NCBI RefSeq assembly: GCF_008805035.1
Contig: NZ_CP038018.1
Coordinates: 806,001-870,000 of the forward strand
Direction: 5' to 3'
Length of the DNA: 64,000 nucleotides
Source of the DNA: Eikenella exigua
Lineage (GTDB): Bacteria > Pseudomonadota > Gammaproteobacteria > Burkholderiales > Neisseriaceae
In this document: positions 35,367 to 45,560 of the stretch, in pieces
Layout of the letters: every line of letters starts with the position of its first letter
Position numbering within the stretch: position 1 is the first letter of the stretch
Translations under genes and position numbers: made by a program
The notes under the pieces: generated by a model
What the model was told of the DNA's origin: nothing
The model's database searches: none
Seen by the model: only the letters and a program-made list of their open reading frames with translations

Positions 35367-36663
35367 GCAGGCTTTCCATGCGCAGCATCATCACGGGCTG
35401 GAAAACGTGCTCCAGTGCTTCGATTTTGGCGATAGCGGCCTTGATGTGCTTTTCTTTAGACTGGTGGGTGAGAATCACGATTTCGGCATTTTCGTGATTG
35501 ATTACGCCTTTTTGCAGAAGAGCTTCGATAGAGATGTCCTGTTCGGCAAGGATGCGGCCGATGTCGGCCACCACGCCAGGTCTGTCTTGTGCCGATACAC
35601 GCAGGTAGTAGCTACTGGTGATTTCGTTTATCGGCAGCACGGACAGCTCTTCGTTGTTGCGGAAAGCCAAAGGCGGCACACGCTGTTCGTTGGCAGCGTG
35701 AATTAGGCGGGCGGTGTCAATGATGTCGGCCACCACGGCGCTGGCAGTGGGGGCTGCACCAGCGCCGGCGCCGTAATACAGGGTCTCACCCACCATGTTT
35801 GATTGCACCAGTACAGCATTCATCACACCTTCCACCTGCGCCAGCAGACGGCATTCGGGCACGAGTGTGGGGTGTACACGCAATTCAATGCCTTCTTCGG
35901 TTTTGCGGGAGATGGCCAAGAGCTTGATGCGGTAGCCCAGCTCTTCGGCGTAGCGAATGTCTTGGTTTTCCAGCTTGTTAATGCCTTCCAAGTAGCAGTG
36001 TTGGAAATTAATCGGCGTGCCGAAGGTCAGCGCAGACATAATGCTCAGCTTGTGCGCCGCATCGTGGCCTCCGATGTCGAAAGTCGGGTCGGCTTCGGCG
36101 TAGCCCAGCTCCTGTGCCTGCTTGAGCACTTCGGCAAACGGGCTGCCGTGGGCGCGCATATTGCTCAGAATGAAGTTACTAGTACCGTTGATGATGCCAA
36201 CCACCGATTTGATACGGTTGGCGGCCAGGCCTTCTCGCAGGGCTTTGATAATCGGAATGCCGCCGGCCACTGCTGCTTCAAACATTACCATCACGTTTTT
36301 TCCCGCCGCCAGTGCGAAAATTTCATTGCCGTATTCAGCCAGCAGTTTTTTGTTGGCGGTAACCACGTGTTTGCCGTTTTCGATGGCACACAGCACCACT
36401 TCGCGTGCCGTATCCGTTCCGCCCATCAACTCTACCACAATATCTACATCCGCACTGCGGGCTACCTGAAACACATCATCTGACACTATGGTATCCGGCG
36501 GACATAATTTGCGGATGCAGCCAGTGTTGTGGCTGGCAGCCATGCTGATACGCACTTCGCGCCCCAGGCGGCGCGTGATTTCCTGCGCGTTTTCCGACAA
36601 TAATTTGGCCGTACCGCCACCGACGGTACCCATCCCCAAGATGCCAATTCTAATTGGTTGCAT
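35359..36663 (-). CDS. hom: Homoserine dehydrogenase
   Basis: This 434-residue NAD(P)-dependent enzyme makes homoserine for threonine and methionine. The Rossmann motif is GILGMGTVGGGTAKLL (about 7-22). The catalytic region includes GIINGTSNFIL and YAEADPTFDIGGHDAAHKLSIM. The C-terminal ACT domain (about 350-430, YYLRVSAQDRPGVVADIGRILAEQDISIEALLQKG) suggests feedback control by threonine. AAGGAG precedes the ATG. It is followed by an overlapping small gene. Confidence 0.97.
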   Translation of the reverse strand: MQPIRIGILGMGTVGGGTAKLLSENAQEITRRLGREVRISMAASHNTGCIRKLCPPDTIVSDDVFQVARSADVDIVVELMGGTDTAREVVLCAIENGKHVVTANKKLLAEYGNEIFALAAGKNVMVMFEAAVAGGIPIIKALREGLAANRIKSVVGIINGTSNFILSNMRAHGSPFAEVLKQAQELGYAEADPTFDIGGHDAAHKLSIMSALTFGTPINFQHCYLEGINKLENQDIRYAEELGYRIKLLAISRKTEEGIELRVHPTLVPECRLLAQVEGVMNAVLVQSNMVGETLYYGAGAGAAPTASAVVADIIDTARLIHAANEQRVPPLAFRNNEELSVLPINEITSSYYLRVSAQDRPGVVADIGRILAEQDISIEALLQKGVINHENAEIVILTHQSKEKHIKAAIAKIEALEHVFQPVMMLRMESLHG

Positions 36664-36940
36664 GCTGACTCCTTGTTATGATTACGGCTGCGCCAAGCGC
36701 CAATTTGCCGTTTTGCTCTGAACATGCCGGCCTGCCATACGGGCGGCCAAGCTGATAAACAATAAAATTAAAATCCGAAAGCGGACAGAAAGCCGCTATC
36801 TTAGCTGAAAACCCCGCTTTTTACACCTTTTAATAGAAACACTTACACTTTTAACCACACTGCCTCGAAGCCAAGCGTTTCAATCTCCTTACAGCCTATG
36901 CTTTCAGGTAGCCTCCAACCCATTCAAACACAAACAAATT

Positions 36941-37303
36941 ATGCTGATTCAAGAACACCAGCCCGCCTCCGCCTGCCATATCGGCAATTATCAATGCGGC
37001 CAAATCGAAATCGACGGCCACATCTACCGCCAAGCCGTATTGCTTGACGGCAGCGGTAGCGTGCAAACCGTCAACCTTCCCTCCGCAGCCGAACTGCAAG
37101 CCGCAGACCTAGCCCGCGCCGCCGCAAGTGAGCCCGAAGTAATCCTCATCGGCACCGGCGAGCAGCAACAGTTTTTACACCCGCGCATTGCCGCCGCTGC
37201 AAGCGGCATCGGCGTGGAATGCATGCACACCGCCGCCGCCGTGCGCACCTATCTTTTGCTGCAAAGCGAAGGCCGCCGCGTATGGGCATGGTTGTGGCTG
37301 TAA
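36941..37303 (+). CDS. Mth938-like (DUF498/NDUFAF3 family) protein
   Basis: The 120-residue protein has the Mth938 fold pattern: IEIDGHIYRQAVLLDGSG near the start, then EPEVILIGTGEQQQFLHPRIAAAASGIGVECMHTAAAVRTYLLLQSEGRRVWAWL. The family is widespread, and the mitochondrial member helps assemble complex I; the bacterial role is unclear. It is divergent from hom across 277 bases that hold one DUS and AT-rich DNA without a motif I can name. Confidence 0.85.
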   Translation: MLIQEHQPASACHIGNYQCGQIEIDGHIYRQAVLLDGSGSVQTVNLPSAAELQAADLARAAASEPEVILIGTGEQQQFLHPRIAAAASGIGVECMHTAAAVRTYLLLQSEGRRVWAWLWL

Positions 37304-37371
37304 CGCCACAGGCAAGATAACGCAGCATTTTCAGGTAGCCTCTGATGCACAGCAGGCTACCTGACACCCCT

Positions 37372-37867
37372 CTCTCTACTTACACTAACGTGTACCAATG
37401 GGTCAACCGCGGTAAAGCCGTACTCGCCGGATTCGAAGGCAACGTAACCCTGCCGCTGATTCGCGACAAGCTGAACTTCAGCACCAACTTCACCTATTTC
37501 CACCGCAATGAAGAGAAGTTCTACGGCAATTACGTATCGATCGTGCCCAAATACACCATCAGCAGCGCGCTCAACTGACAAATTACTCCCGAATGGGACT
37601 TAAACGCCACCTACACCCACTACAGTCGCCAAAAAATCGGCTCTCGGCCCACCCGATTCATCGACGTGTACTACGAAAACGGCGGCAGCAAGCTGAAGGA
37701 ACACGAATTGGACAGCTACGACGTGTTCGGGCTCAACGTCGGCTACAACTGGAGAGATACTGTCAGCCTGTGTGCCGGGATGAACAACTTGTTCAATAAA
37801 ACCATCCTGCGCGCCGCCGGTACCTACAATGAACCACTTCTTCTTCAACGCCCGCTATTCGTTTTAA
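37372..37867 (+). pseudogene. Remnant of a TonB-dependent outer-membrane receptor
   Basis: Only the last 165 codons or so remain: YTNVYQWVNRGKAVLAGFEG, SIVPKYTISSALN, then in-frame stop TGA (37576-37578). The same frame continues QITPEWDLNATYTHYSRQKIG, YNWRDTVSLCAGMNNLFNKTILR. A frame change near 37832 leads to FFFNARYSF and TAA at 37865-37867, the aromatic C-terminus of a beta-barrel. The 5' border coincides with a DUS (AGGCTACCTGAC) at 37354-37365. The intact family member would import a siderophore or similar iron source. Confidence 0.85.
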
Positions 37868-37906
37868 AGGCTGATAGCCAACCCCAATCTATTCAGCCCG
37901 GCATGG

Positions 37907-37940
37907 AAAAAGGCTACCTGAAACTTCAGGTAGCCTTTTT
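37907..37940. terminator. Bidirectional DUS-pair terminator after ftsK
   Basis: AAAAAGGCTACCTGAA and TTCAGGTAGCCTTTTT form a 16-bp stem with a 2-base spacer, T runs on both strands. It ends ftsK on the minus strand. Confidence 0.8.
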
Positions 37941-37955
37941 CCAGCTTATCCGGCC

Positions 37956-40900
37956 CTATGCGCCGTCGTCCAAATGATCTGGCCGGGCGAGGATGGTACG
38001 TTTACCATTGGTGTCGGCAGGCGAGACGATACCTTCGGCTTCCATTTGGTCCACCAGGGTGGCGGCTTTGTTGTAGCCGATGCGCAGGTGGCGCTGGATG
38101 GAGGAGATGGTGGCTTTCTGCGTGCGCAAAACGATGGCAACTGCTTCGTCGAACAGGGGGTCTTGGCCGCTGTTGCCGCCGATGCCGCTGTTGGCGTTGC
38201 TGAACAAATCGTCGCTACCTACGCCGGAGGTGAGGATGTCTTCCACATAGTCGGGTGCGCCGAAGCCTTTGAGGTATTCGGCCACGCGCTGCACTTCGCT
38301 ATCGGCCACAAAGGCGCCGTGGATGCGCTGCGGGTAGCCGGTACCGGGCGGCAGGAAGAGCATATCACCTTGACCGAGCAGGTTTTCTGCGCCCATTTGG
38401 TCGATGATGGTGCGGCTATCCACTTTGGAGGCTACCTGAAAGGCGATGCGTGTGGGGATGTTGGCTTTAATCAGGCCGGTAATCACGTCCACGCTGGGGC
38501 GCTGGGTGGCGAGAATGAGGTGGATGCCGGCGGCGCGGGCTTTTTGGGCGAGGCGGGCAATCAGCTCTTCGATCTTTTTGCCGGACGTCATCATCAGATC
38601 GGCAAATTCGTCCACGATCACCACGATGTGCGGCAGGTGGATTAAAGGTTCGGTATTGTCGGGAGTGAGGCTGAAGGGGTTGGCCAGCCGTTCGCCGCGG
38701 GCGGTGGCATCTTTGATTTTTTGGTTGTAGCCGGCGAGGTTGCGCACGCCGACATGGCTCATTAGGCGGTAGCGTTTTTCCATTTCATTCACGCACCAGG
38801 TGAGTGCGTTGGCGGCAAGTTTCATGTCGGTTACCACCGGTGCGAGCAGGTGCGGGATGCCTTCATACACGGAGAGCTCGAGCATTTTCGGGTCGATCAT
38901 GATCATGCGCACTTCGTCGGGCGTGGCCTTGAATAGCAGCGACAAAATCATGGCGTTCACGCCCACGGATTTGCCCGAGCCGGTGGTGCCGGCCACCAAG
39001 AGATGCGGGGCTTTGGCGAGGTCGGTTACCACCGGCTGGCCGGTGATGTCCTGACCCAGCGCGAGGGTGAGCTTAGATTTGCTTTTGGCAAACACTGGTG
39101 AGTTGAATACTTCGCTTAGGCGAATCATCTGCCGTTTGGGATTAGGCAGCTCTAAGCCCATACAAGTTTTGCCCGGGATGGTTTCCACTACGCGGATGAC
39201 AGCCACGCCGAGCGAGCGGGCAAGGTCTTTTTCCAGGTTAATCACCGAGTTGCCACGCACGCCTACATCGGGCTCGATTTCGTAGCGGGTAATCACCGGG
39301 CCGGCATAAGCATCCACCACGTTTACTTTCACGCGGAACTCGGCCAGTTTTTCTTCGATTTTGATGCTGTTGTCCAGCAGCTGCTTTTCGCTGAGAGTGG
39401 CTTCATTATCGTATTGCGGCGGCAGGAGCAGCTCGTTCATCGGCACATGATAGTGGCCGAAATCGGCATACGATACGGCGGAAACAGTCGAAATCGGCGT
39501 GGGCTGCGGCGGCAGGTCGGGCAGGGGAGGGATGCCGGGCGCGGCAGTGGGCGTAGGGATTGCCCACGTGGCTTGCTCCTGGGCTTCGGCTGCCCCTTGC
39601 TCTAAGGCTTGCTGCCATTCGTTGCCGTTGTCGAACTCGATGGCGGGTTCGGCAGCCGGTGCTTGCTCGGTGAGCGAGAGGTCGGGACGGAAGTGATATT
39701 GGGCACCAGATTGGTCGGCGGTGTCTGAATACGTTTCAGCGGTATCGTCGCTCACAGTTTCAGTTAAGCTCCAAGGCGGGCTGTCTTCAACAGTGCTTTG
39801 CGGAGAAAAAAGCGGCGGCTGTTCGGCAGCCGGCGCCGACTCCTCCTCAGCGGGCGGGGCGTCAGGGCTTTCGGGCGCAGCGCCATGATTGAAAGGGGTG
39901 AAGCGGGTGGAAATCGGCAGCGGCTGAGTTTGCTGAGGCGGCATAGCCGTCGGCACTTGCGCGCCCTGGCTGTGGTTCACGCGCGCGGCGGCAGGAATCA
40001 CACTCTCACGCACGGTTTGGCGTTTGAAGCGGCTGCGCTGGCGGTTGGCCGGGGCATCGGTTTTAGCCAGATTAGCCAAAATTTCATCTTCATTGATTAC
40101 CGGCAAATCAGGCTGCTGCTGGGTGATGACCGGTTGGGGCGCGGGCTGGGGCTGCCTGCGCGCACGCAGGCGCTGACGCAGGAGATTGTTGCGGATGTCG
40201 TCGGGGCTGATGGTGTGCCGCTCTTCGGCAGGCTCTTCAGGCGCAGGTTCGGCCACGGGCGGTAGGTGTGCTTGGATTTTTTCGCGCACATACTGCACAG
40301 CGGGATCGGCCGGAGTGATTTCTTCGCGCGGCTCGGCAGCGGAAGAGGGGGCTTTTATCGGCCAGTTCAGCACCACGGTTTCCAGCGGTTTGGCTTCGGC
40401 TGCTTCGTTTTTATGTAGCATACGCGTGGCCTCGGAAAGAGAAATGATGCTCGACTCGGGTTGGTTTTCTTCGTTTTCGATATTTTCAGGTAGCCTGTGG
40501 CGGGTGGCCTCGGCTTCGGTGATAACCGGCAAATTGGCGTCGGGAGCGGATAAATCGTGGATTTCCGGCTCGGCGGCAGTTTTGGCTTCGGTTTCGGTGG
40601 TGTGAGAGCTTTCAGCATTTTCAACCTGCTCAGCAGTGGCATCAATGGTGATTTCTGGCAACAGGGCAGTTGCTTCCGTTACGGCCGTTTCTTCTTCGGC
40701 GGGGCTGAAAATCGGTAGTTCTTCTTGGTTTTCGCTCACGTTACGGCGGCGTGCTTTTTTCTTCACACTACCGGCAAGCAGCTCGATTTTGCGCTGCAAT
40801 TCGTCTTGCACTTTTTGATAATGCAGCTTCACTTGGGTTTGCGCACGCTGCGGCAGCACGTTGGGGCGGGCAGGCTGTTGCTGCGGGGTGTTTTCCACTT

Positions 40901-41042
40901 CGATATCAGTGGATTGCTTGTTGTTTTGGTGCCGGTTGAGATAGGTAAACTCCAGCAGCCATTCGCGCTCTTCGCGCGCACGCCACCACAAGAGCGCGGC
41001 GATGCCAGCCAACAACAGAATCAGCAGAAAAACTAAAAACAT
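37956..41042 (-). CDS. ftsK: DNA translocase FtsK (short N-terminal anchor type)
   Basis: The protein has 1028 residues from ATG 41042 ([20 protein letters not shown]), chosen because GGGAGC precedes it and neisserial homologues start there; a frame to 41141 adds a non-conserved leader. One membrane helix is followed by a roughly 540-residue acidic Pro/Glu/Ala-rich linker. The motor domain has GTTGSGKS (Lys691) and [12 protein letters not shown]. The C-terminal gamma winged helix is ...[24 protein letters not shown]. It pumps DNA at the septum toward dif. Unlike E. coli FtsK it has one, not four, N-terminal helices, as in one neisserial paralogue. DUS are read as RLPEN and FQVAS. Confidence 0.92.
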   Translation of the reverse strand: MFLVFLLILLLAGIAALLWWRAREEREWLLEFTYLNRHQNNKQSTDIEVENTPQQQPARPNVLPQRAQTQVKLHYQKVQDELQRKIELLAGSVKKKARRRNVSENQEELPIFSPAEEETAVTEATALLPEITIDATAEQVENAESSHTTETEAKTAAEPEIHDLSAPDANLPVITEAEATRHRLPENIENEENQPESSIISLSEATRMLHKNEAAEAKPLETVVLNWPIKAPSSAAEPREEITPADPAVQYVREKIQAHLPPVAEPAPEEPAEERHTISPDDIRNNLLRQRLRARRQPQPAPQPVITQQQPDLPVINEDEILANLAKTDAPANRQRSRFKRQTVRESVIPAAARVNHSQGAQVPTAMPPQQTQPLPISTRFTPFNHGAAPESPDAPPAEEESAPAAEQPPLFSPQSTVEDSPPWSLTETVSDDTAETYSDTADQSGAQYHFRPDLSLTEQAPAAEPAIEFDNGNEWQQALEQGAAEAQEQATWAIPTPTAAPGIPPLPDLPPQPTPISTVSAVSYADFGHYHVPMNELLLPPQYDNEATLSEKQLLDNSIKIEEKLAEFRVKVNVVDAYAGPVITRYEIEPDVGVRGNSVINLEKDLARSLGVAVIRVVETIPGKTCMGLELPNPKRQMIRLSEVFNSPVFAKSKSKLTLALGQDITGQPVVTDLAKAPHLLVAGTTGSGKSVGVNAMILSLLFKATPDEVRMIMIDPKMLELSVYEGIPHLLAPVVTDMKLAANALTWCVNEMEKRYRLMSHVGVRNLAGYNQKIKDATARGERLANPFSLTPDNTEPLIHLPHIVVIVDEFADLMMTSGKKIEELIARLAQKARAAGIHLILATQRPSVDVITGLIKANIPTRIAFQVASKVDSRTIIDQMGAENLLGQGDMLFLPPGTGYPQRIHGAFVADSEVQRVAEYLKGFGAPDYVEDILTSGVGSDDLFSNANSGIGGNSGQDPLFDEAVAIVLRTQKATISSIQRHLRIGYNKAATLVDQMEAEGIVSPADTNGKRTILARPDHLDDGA

Positions 41043-41286
41043 AAACAGCAGCTCCCGAATTTGGCGCAAAGATTGGTATTTTAACGTGTTTCCCGCCGAA
41101 ATTAAACCTGGCGGCCTTCGTAAAATTCTCAACTTTGACACATTTCTGCGCGATGCGTTCCCCCGAACACCTGCTTATCTGTAATGATATGTCTGTGCGT
41201 TCTGTGATGCTGTCGCTTTGATTGGTGCTCAAATCTAAGGTTTTCAAAGATCTCCGCCCGCAATATGCGGGCGGCAGGATGGCTAA

Positions 41287-42120
41287 TTAGAGGCGGATTT
41301 CGATATTGTCGATGAGGCGCGTACTGCCCAAACGGGCGGCGGCCAACACCACCAGTTCGCTGTCGCCAACATGGGCTACCTGAAGATTGCCTGCGTGGCG
41401 GAGTTCCACATAGTCCACCTGCCAGCCGGCTTGTTTCAAATTTTCCGCCGCCTGTTGTTCCAGTGCGGCATAGTCGCGGTTGCCGTTTTCCACTGCGCGG
41501 GCAATGGCCTGCAATTCGCGGTAGAGCTGCGGGGCTTGTTTGCGTTCGGCCTCGCTCAGGTATTGGTTGCGGCTGGAGAGCGCCAGGCCGTCGGTGGCAC
41601 GGCCGATGTCCACGGGCACGATTTCCACCCGGAAATTCAAATCGGCAGCCATGCCTTGCAGGATGGCCAGCTGTTGGTAATCTTTTTTGCCGAAGCAGGC
41701 GTAATCGGGCTCAACAATGTTGAATAGCTTGGCCACCACGGTGGCTACGCCGCGGAAATGCCCCGGGCGGAATGCGCCGCACAGTTCGTTTTGCAGATGG
41801 GGCGGCTCCACGTTGTATTGCTGAGCCACGTGCGGATACAGCTCTTGCTCGCTCGGCGCGAAGAGTATGGCTACGCCTTCGCCGGCCAGTTTGGCGGCAT
41901 CCTGCTCCAGTGTGCGCGGGTAGCGGTCGAAATCCTCGCCTTGGCCAAATTGCAGGCGGTTGACAAAAATGCTCACTACCACCTTGTCGGCCCGTTTGGC
42001 CGCTTCGCGCACCAAGGCCAGGTGCCCTTCGTGCAAGTTGCCCATGGTGGGCACGAATGCTACGCTGCCGGCATCGCGGCGCCAGTTGCGCAGTTCTTTA
42101 ATGGTATGGATAATTTTCAT
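41287..42120 (-). CDS. panC: Pantothenate synthetase
   Basis: This 277-residue enzyme joins pantoate and beta-alanine with [22 protein letters not shown] holds the HIGH-like ATP motif. [23 protein letters not shown] and [19 protein letters not shown] (with KKDYQQL) are the usual substrate motifs, as is [12 protein letters not shown]. It is apart from panB, which lies near 30 kb. Upstream of ftsK on the same strand with a 244-base gap, in which I see no gene. Confidence 0.96.
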   Translation of the reverse strand: MKIIHTIKELRNWRRDAGSVAFVPTMGNLHEGHLALVREAAKRADKVVVSIFVNRLQFGQGEDFDRYPRTLEQDAAKLAGEGVAILFAPSEQELYPHVAQQYNVEPPHLQNELCGAFRPGHFRGVATVVAKLFNIVEPDYACFGKKDYQQLAILQGMAADLNFRVEIVPVDIGRATDGLALSSRNQYLSEAERKQAPQLYRELQAIARAVENGNRDYAALEQQAAENLKQAGWQVDYVELRHAGNLQVAHVGDSELVVLAAARLGSTRLIDNIEIRL

Positions 42121-42175
42121 GGCTGGTTTGCCCTATCAATAAAATGCGGCGCAGTATACTCCGCCATGCTGGGAG

Positions 42176-42215
42176 AGGCTACCTGAAAATCCTAAGTTAT
42201 GGTTTCAGGTAGCCT
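42176..42215. terminator. DUS-pair hairpin between ykvA and panC
   Basis: AGGCTACCTGAA (42176-42187) and TTCAGGTAGCCT (42204-42215) form a stem after the ykvA stop. Confidence 0.6.
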
Positions 42216-42233
42216 TTCTGGGTATAACCAAGC

Positions 42234-42608
42234 CTACTTCCGCACCAGCCGTTCTGCCGCGGCACAGGCGCGGATTTTGATTTCCTCCGTCAGATAATCC
42301 TTCATCTGCGCGTATACCAGCGTGATCACGGCGATGTCGTCGCTGAAGCCCAGCGGGCCGAGCAGGTCGGGGATGCTGTCGATGGGGCTGACGAAATACA
42401 CCAGTGCGCCCACGATAATCAGTTTGGCGCGTTTGGGCACGGCGGGCGATTGAAACAGGAAATACAGCGCATACAGCTGCTCCACCACCGGCCGCCCCAG
42501 CCGCAGTGCGAAACGGCGCAGTTTGCGCAAAAAGCCGTCTGGCTCGAAACGGCGACGGCGGAATTCCGGCACGAAATCTTCGGGGCGGACAGGGTTGTCT
42601 TGATTCAT
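42234..42608 (-). CDS. YkvA-family (DUF1232) membrane protein
   Basis: The protein has 124 residues from ATG 42608 (AAGGAG upstream). The DUF1232 core is YFVSPIDSIPDLLGPLGFSDDIAVI, a short membrane-associated domain common to many bacteria, with unknown function. A basic N-terminal region (RRRRFEPDGFLRKLRRF) and the hydrophobic VVEQLYALYFLFQSP precede it. sixA lies just upstream on the same strand. Confidence 0.85.
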   Translation of the reverse strand: MNQDNPVRPEDFVPEFRRRRFEPDGFLRKLRRFALRLGRPVVEQLYALYFLFQSPAVPKRAKLIIVGALVYFVSPIDSIPDLLGPLGFSDDIAVITLVYAQMKDYLTEEIKIRACAAAERLVRK

Positions 42609-42666
42609 GGCAAACTCCTTGCATTGGATACGGCACAAATGGGCACGGCAGCGGCAGGTTTCAAGT

Positions 42667-43143
42667 TTAATCTTCCGGCAATAGCAGCTGCGGGGTCATT
42701 GCGGCTTTCAGTTTGGCACAGAGCCTGCCGCCTTCATCAACCTTCACGCCAAACCACCAAATGCTGGATTTTTTCACCGACCAATATTGTCCGGCCAGCC
42801 AGCCGCCGTTGAGCAGATAGCTGCACAGCTGCCCCAGCCAGGGTTGGTGCCCCACCAGTATCAAATAATCCGCCCCTTTATGCGCGGCAATCAGCGCGGG
42901 CAGCTCTTCCACATGGTTAATCGGATTAAGCTCGGGTTTCACGGCATAGGGCAGGCCGAGCGTTTCGGCAGTTTGCCGGCTGCGCAGTGCTTGCGAAGCC
43001 CATACTTCCACCCGGCTGTTCAGATATGGGCGCAGCCACCGGGCAGCCGCATCGGCCTGCCGCCGGCCTTTGTCGGTGAGGCTGCGTTCCAAATCGGGTA
43101 CGCCATCTTCAGCTTCGGCGTGCCGCCATAAAATCAGGTTCAT
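42667..43143 (-). CDS. sixA: Histidine phosphatase SixA
   Basis: The protein has 158 residues from ATG 43143, with AAGGAGGG upstream; an in-frame ATG at 43176 is less well placed. It starts MNLILWRHAEAEDG, the RHG motif with His8. SLTDKGRRQA follows, then ASQALRSRQTAETL and LILVGHQPWLG with the second catalytic His. SixA removes phosphate from phosphohistidine proteins; in E. coli it acts on NPr of the nitrogen PTS. A PTS-Ntr cluster (ptsN, hprK) lies 1 kb away. Confidence 0.9.
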   Translation of the reverse strand: MNLILWRHAEAEDGVPDLERSLTDKGRRQADAAARWLRPYLNSRVEVWASQALRSRQTAETLGLPYAVKPELNPINHVEELPALIAAHKGADYLILVGHQPWLGQLCSYLLNGGWLAGQYWSVKKSSIWWFGVKVDEGGRLCAKLKAAMTPQLLLPED

Positions 43144-43235
43144 CTTGCCCTCCTTATTCTCTGATAAAATTCGCATCTTAATGCCTGGCAGCCGCAGAGG
43201 CTACCTGAAAAGCATGGTTTCAATAACACAAACAA

Positions 43236-43372
43236 ATGACAGCCTTTCCACACACCCTGCCGCCGCTGCTTTGGCAGCCCGAGCCGCCCACCGTTTCCGC
43301 CGCCCTGCGCTGCCTGATATGGTGCTGACTGAAGGGTTTGTGCCGGAATTGGTGCGCTTTTTGGCAGAGTAG
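43236..43372 (+). pseudogene. ubiC: Remnant of chorismate lyase gene
   Basis: About 28 N-terminal codons (MTAFPHTLPPLLWQPEPP, then TVSAALR) are followed in another frame by LPDMVLTEGFVPELVRFL and a stop. The latter resembles the UbiC C-terminus (KPLLLTELFLP in E. coli). The middle of roughly 130 codons is gone. The identification rests on these short pieces and on the decayed ubiA next door, so it is tentative. Confidence 0.5.
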
Positions 43373-43454
43373 GGCAGTGCGTTGCAGCAGACGTTATTTC
43401 AGGTAGCCTTTTGGCTGTGGAAGAGGCTACCTGAAATAACGCCCCCAAGGACCC

Positions 43455-44035
43455 TTGTGCCTTTCCTTTCTTACTCTGCACCAAGCCGCCCGCTTGGCTG
43501 TTTACTTATAGTGATGCGTGCCGACAAGGCCCATTGGCACGTTGCTTTTGCTGTGGCCGCCTTGTGGGCTCTGTGGATTCTGTGGATGGCCGCCGGTGGC
43601 TGCCTGATTTCGGCATTCCTTGTCTTCGTGCTCGACACATTTCTGATACTCAGAGCCGGCTGTGTGATTAATGATTTTGCCGATCGTAATTTCGACGGTA
43701 CGGTGGCGCGCACCCAAAACTGCCCATTTGCCACCGGCAAAGTGAGCACGCGCAAAGCGCTACTCTTAATACTGGCCTTGTGCGGTAGCTGCCCGCCTAT
43801 ACCTGCAGGCTATGCCACACGTTGTTTGTGCTGCTGATGCCACTACTGGCTGCGCCATTCACGCCCGCTGGCCGTATTGGTTCGCGCTTGTTTATGTGAT
43901 GTGGCACCAATGCGGCCAATATCGCGCCATCCGTAGCCGCAACTGGGAAGCCTGTTTTAAAGTATCCTTAATCCAGCAACCGAATCAGCTGAGCTTTGTA
44001 GCTTGTTTTGCTGGCACATTACAGCGGCGGCTAAA
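43455..44035 (+). pseudogene. ubiA: Remnant of 4-hydroxybenzoate polyprenyltransferase gene
   Basis: Read across frames the DNA gives MRADK then (in a shifted frame) [10 protein letters not shown], then WALWI, then [39 protein letters not shown]. This is the UbiA Asp-rich substrate motif (E. coli GCVVNDYADRKFDGHVKRT). Much later comes WFALVYVMWHQ...RSRNWEACFKVSL, matching the UbiA C-terminus (GRDRAGCFRAFLNNNW). The second Asp-rich motif and about 100 residues between are missing. No intact copy is in the window. Confidence 0.8.
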
Positions 44036-44136
44036 AGACTGCCTGAAAACTTGGCCGCCGGGCACAAAATTGCCCTTCGGTGGCAGCACAGGTACAATTC
44101 CAACTTTGAATGTATTTTTATGCGAGAGAAGTAACC

Positions 44137-44583
44137 ATGAGCCTAATCGGCAATATCCTGCCCGTATCGCATATTGTGCTGGATTTGGAAGTGAGCAGCA
44201 AAAAACGCCTGTTTGAAGAAGCCGGCCTGCTGCTGGAAAGCGAATCCGGCCTGAGCCGCGCCGCTGTGTTTGAATGCCTGTTTGCGCGCGAAAAGCTCGG
44301 CACCACCGCGCTGGGGCACGGCGTGGCCATCCCGCATGGCCGGCATGCCGAAGTGCAAGCGGCCACCGGCGCGTTTATCCGCTTGAAAGAAGCTGTGGAT
44401 TTCGATGCGCCCGACGGCAAGCCGGTGTCGCTGGTGTTTGTGCTACTGGTGCCGGAAAACGCTTCCGGCGAGCATTTGGAAGTGTTGTCGGCCTTAGCCA
44501 TCAAGCTTTCTGACAAAGCCGTGCGCGAGCAGATTTTAGTTGCCGAAAACACCGAAGCCGCCCACCGCATCCTCACCGCATAA
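44137..44583 (+). CDS. ptsN: PTS system nitrogen-regulatory IIA protein
   Basis: The protein has 148 residues from ATG 44137 (GAGAGAAG upstream). The EIIA fold is clear: [45 protein letters not shown] with phospho-His67. It receives phosphate from NPr and acts in regulation (potassium, nitrogen, cell envelope) rather than sugar transport. It heads the cluster ptsN-hprK-rapZ, with 14 bases to hprK. Confidence 0.95.
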   Translation: MSLIGNILPVSHIVLDLEVSSKKRLFEEAGLLLESESGLSRAAVFECLFAREKLGTTALGHGVAIPHGRHAEVQAATGAFIRLKEAVDFDAPDGKPVSLVFVLLVPENASGEHLEVLSALAIKLSDKAVREQILVAENTEAAHRILTA

Positions 44584-44597
44584 CCAATAGGACACCC

Positions 44598-45560
44598 ATG
44601 CCCAGCATCTCCGTGCGCAAGCTCTATCAAGACAACCAGGCCAAGCTGAGTTTGGCTTGGTCGGCCGGCACGGCGGGCGCAGACAACCGCATCAGCGTGG
44701 ATGCCGATAAACCCGTGCTGGCGCTGGTGGGGCATTTGAATTTTATCCACCCCAATCAGGTGCAGGTGTTGGGTGTGGCCGAAGTGGCTTATTTGGATAA
44801 GATGGCCGGCGGCGAAGTGAGAGAGAGTTTGGACGAACTCTTCGATTTAAGCATCGCTCTGGTGATTGTGGCCAATGATTTGCCTGTGCCCTTCATGCTG
44901 CGCGATTATTGCCACACGCACAACGTGCCGTTGCTTACTTCTAAAACCGAAAGCCCATTTTTGATGGACGTGCTGCGGATTTACCTACAACGCGTATTGG
45001 CTACCTCTACCGTGAAGCACGGTGTGTTTCTTGATGTGTTTGAAATCGGCGTACTGCTGATGGGCGCGTCCGGCTTGGGCAAGAGTGAGCTGGCCTTGGA
45101 GCTGATTTCGCGCGGACACGGCCTGGTGGCCGACGACTCGGTGGAACTTTACCGCACCGGCCCGGAAACGCTGGAAGGCCGCTGCCCGGCCGTGTTGCGC
45201 GATTTTCTCGAAGTACGCGGCTTGGGCGTGCTCAATATCCGTACCATCTTCGGTGAAACCGCCGTGCTGCCCTCCAAACAGCTCAAACTCATCATCAATC
45301 TTACGCTGGCCGACGACAACTACATGAAAACGCTCGACCGCCTTTCCATCCAGAGCGAAACCGAAACCGTCCTCAACGTGGCCGTGCGTTCGGTTACTCT
45401 GCCAGTGGCTGTCGGTCGCAACCTCGCCGTGCTAGTGGAAGCAGCGGTGCGCAACTATATTCTGCAGGCGCGTGGCAAAGACAGTACCAAAGAATTTTTA
45501 GAACGCCATACCGCCATGCTGAGGGAAAACGAACGCATCCATGAGAATAGTGCTGATTAG
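44598..45560 (+). CDS. hprK: HPr kinase/phosphorylase
   Basis: This 320-residue bifunctional enzyme adds and removes phosphate on Ser46 of HPr. The Walker A is GASGLGKS (156-163), followed by [11 protein letters not shown] and the signature [15 protein letters not shown]. His141 in VKHGVFLDV is the conserved upstream residue of the family. HprK occurs in neisserial and other betaproteobacterial incomplete PTS systems. Its last 20 bases overlap rapZ. Confidence 0.95.
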   Translation: MPSISVRKLYQDNQAKLSLAWSAGTAGADNRISVDADKPVLALVGHLNFIHPNQVQVLGVAEVAYLDKMAGGEVRESLDELFDLSIALVIVANDLPVPFMLRDYCHTHNVPLLTSKTESPFLMDVLRIYLQRVLATSTVKHGVFLDVFEIGVLLMGASGLGKSELALELISRGHGLVADDSVELYRTGPETLEGRCPAVLRDFLEVRGLGVLNIRTIFGETAVLPSKQLKLIINLTLADDNYMKTLDRLSIQSETETVLNVAVRSVTLPVAVGRNLAVLVEAAVRNYILQARGKDSTKEFLERHTAMLRENERIHENSAD

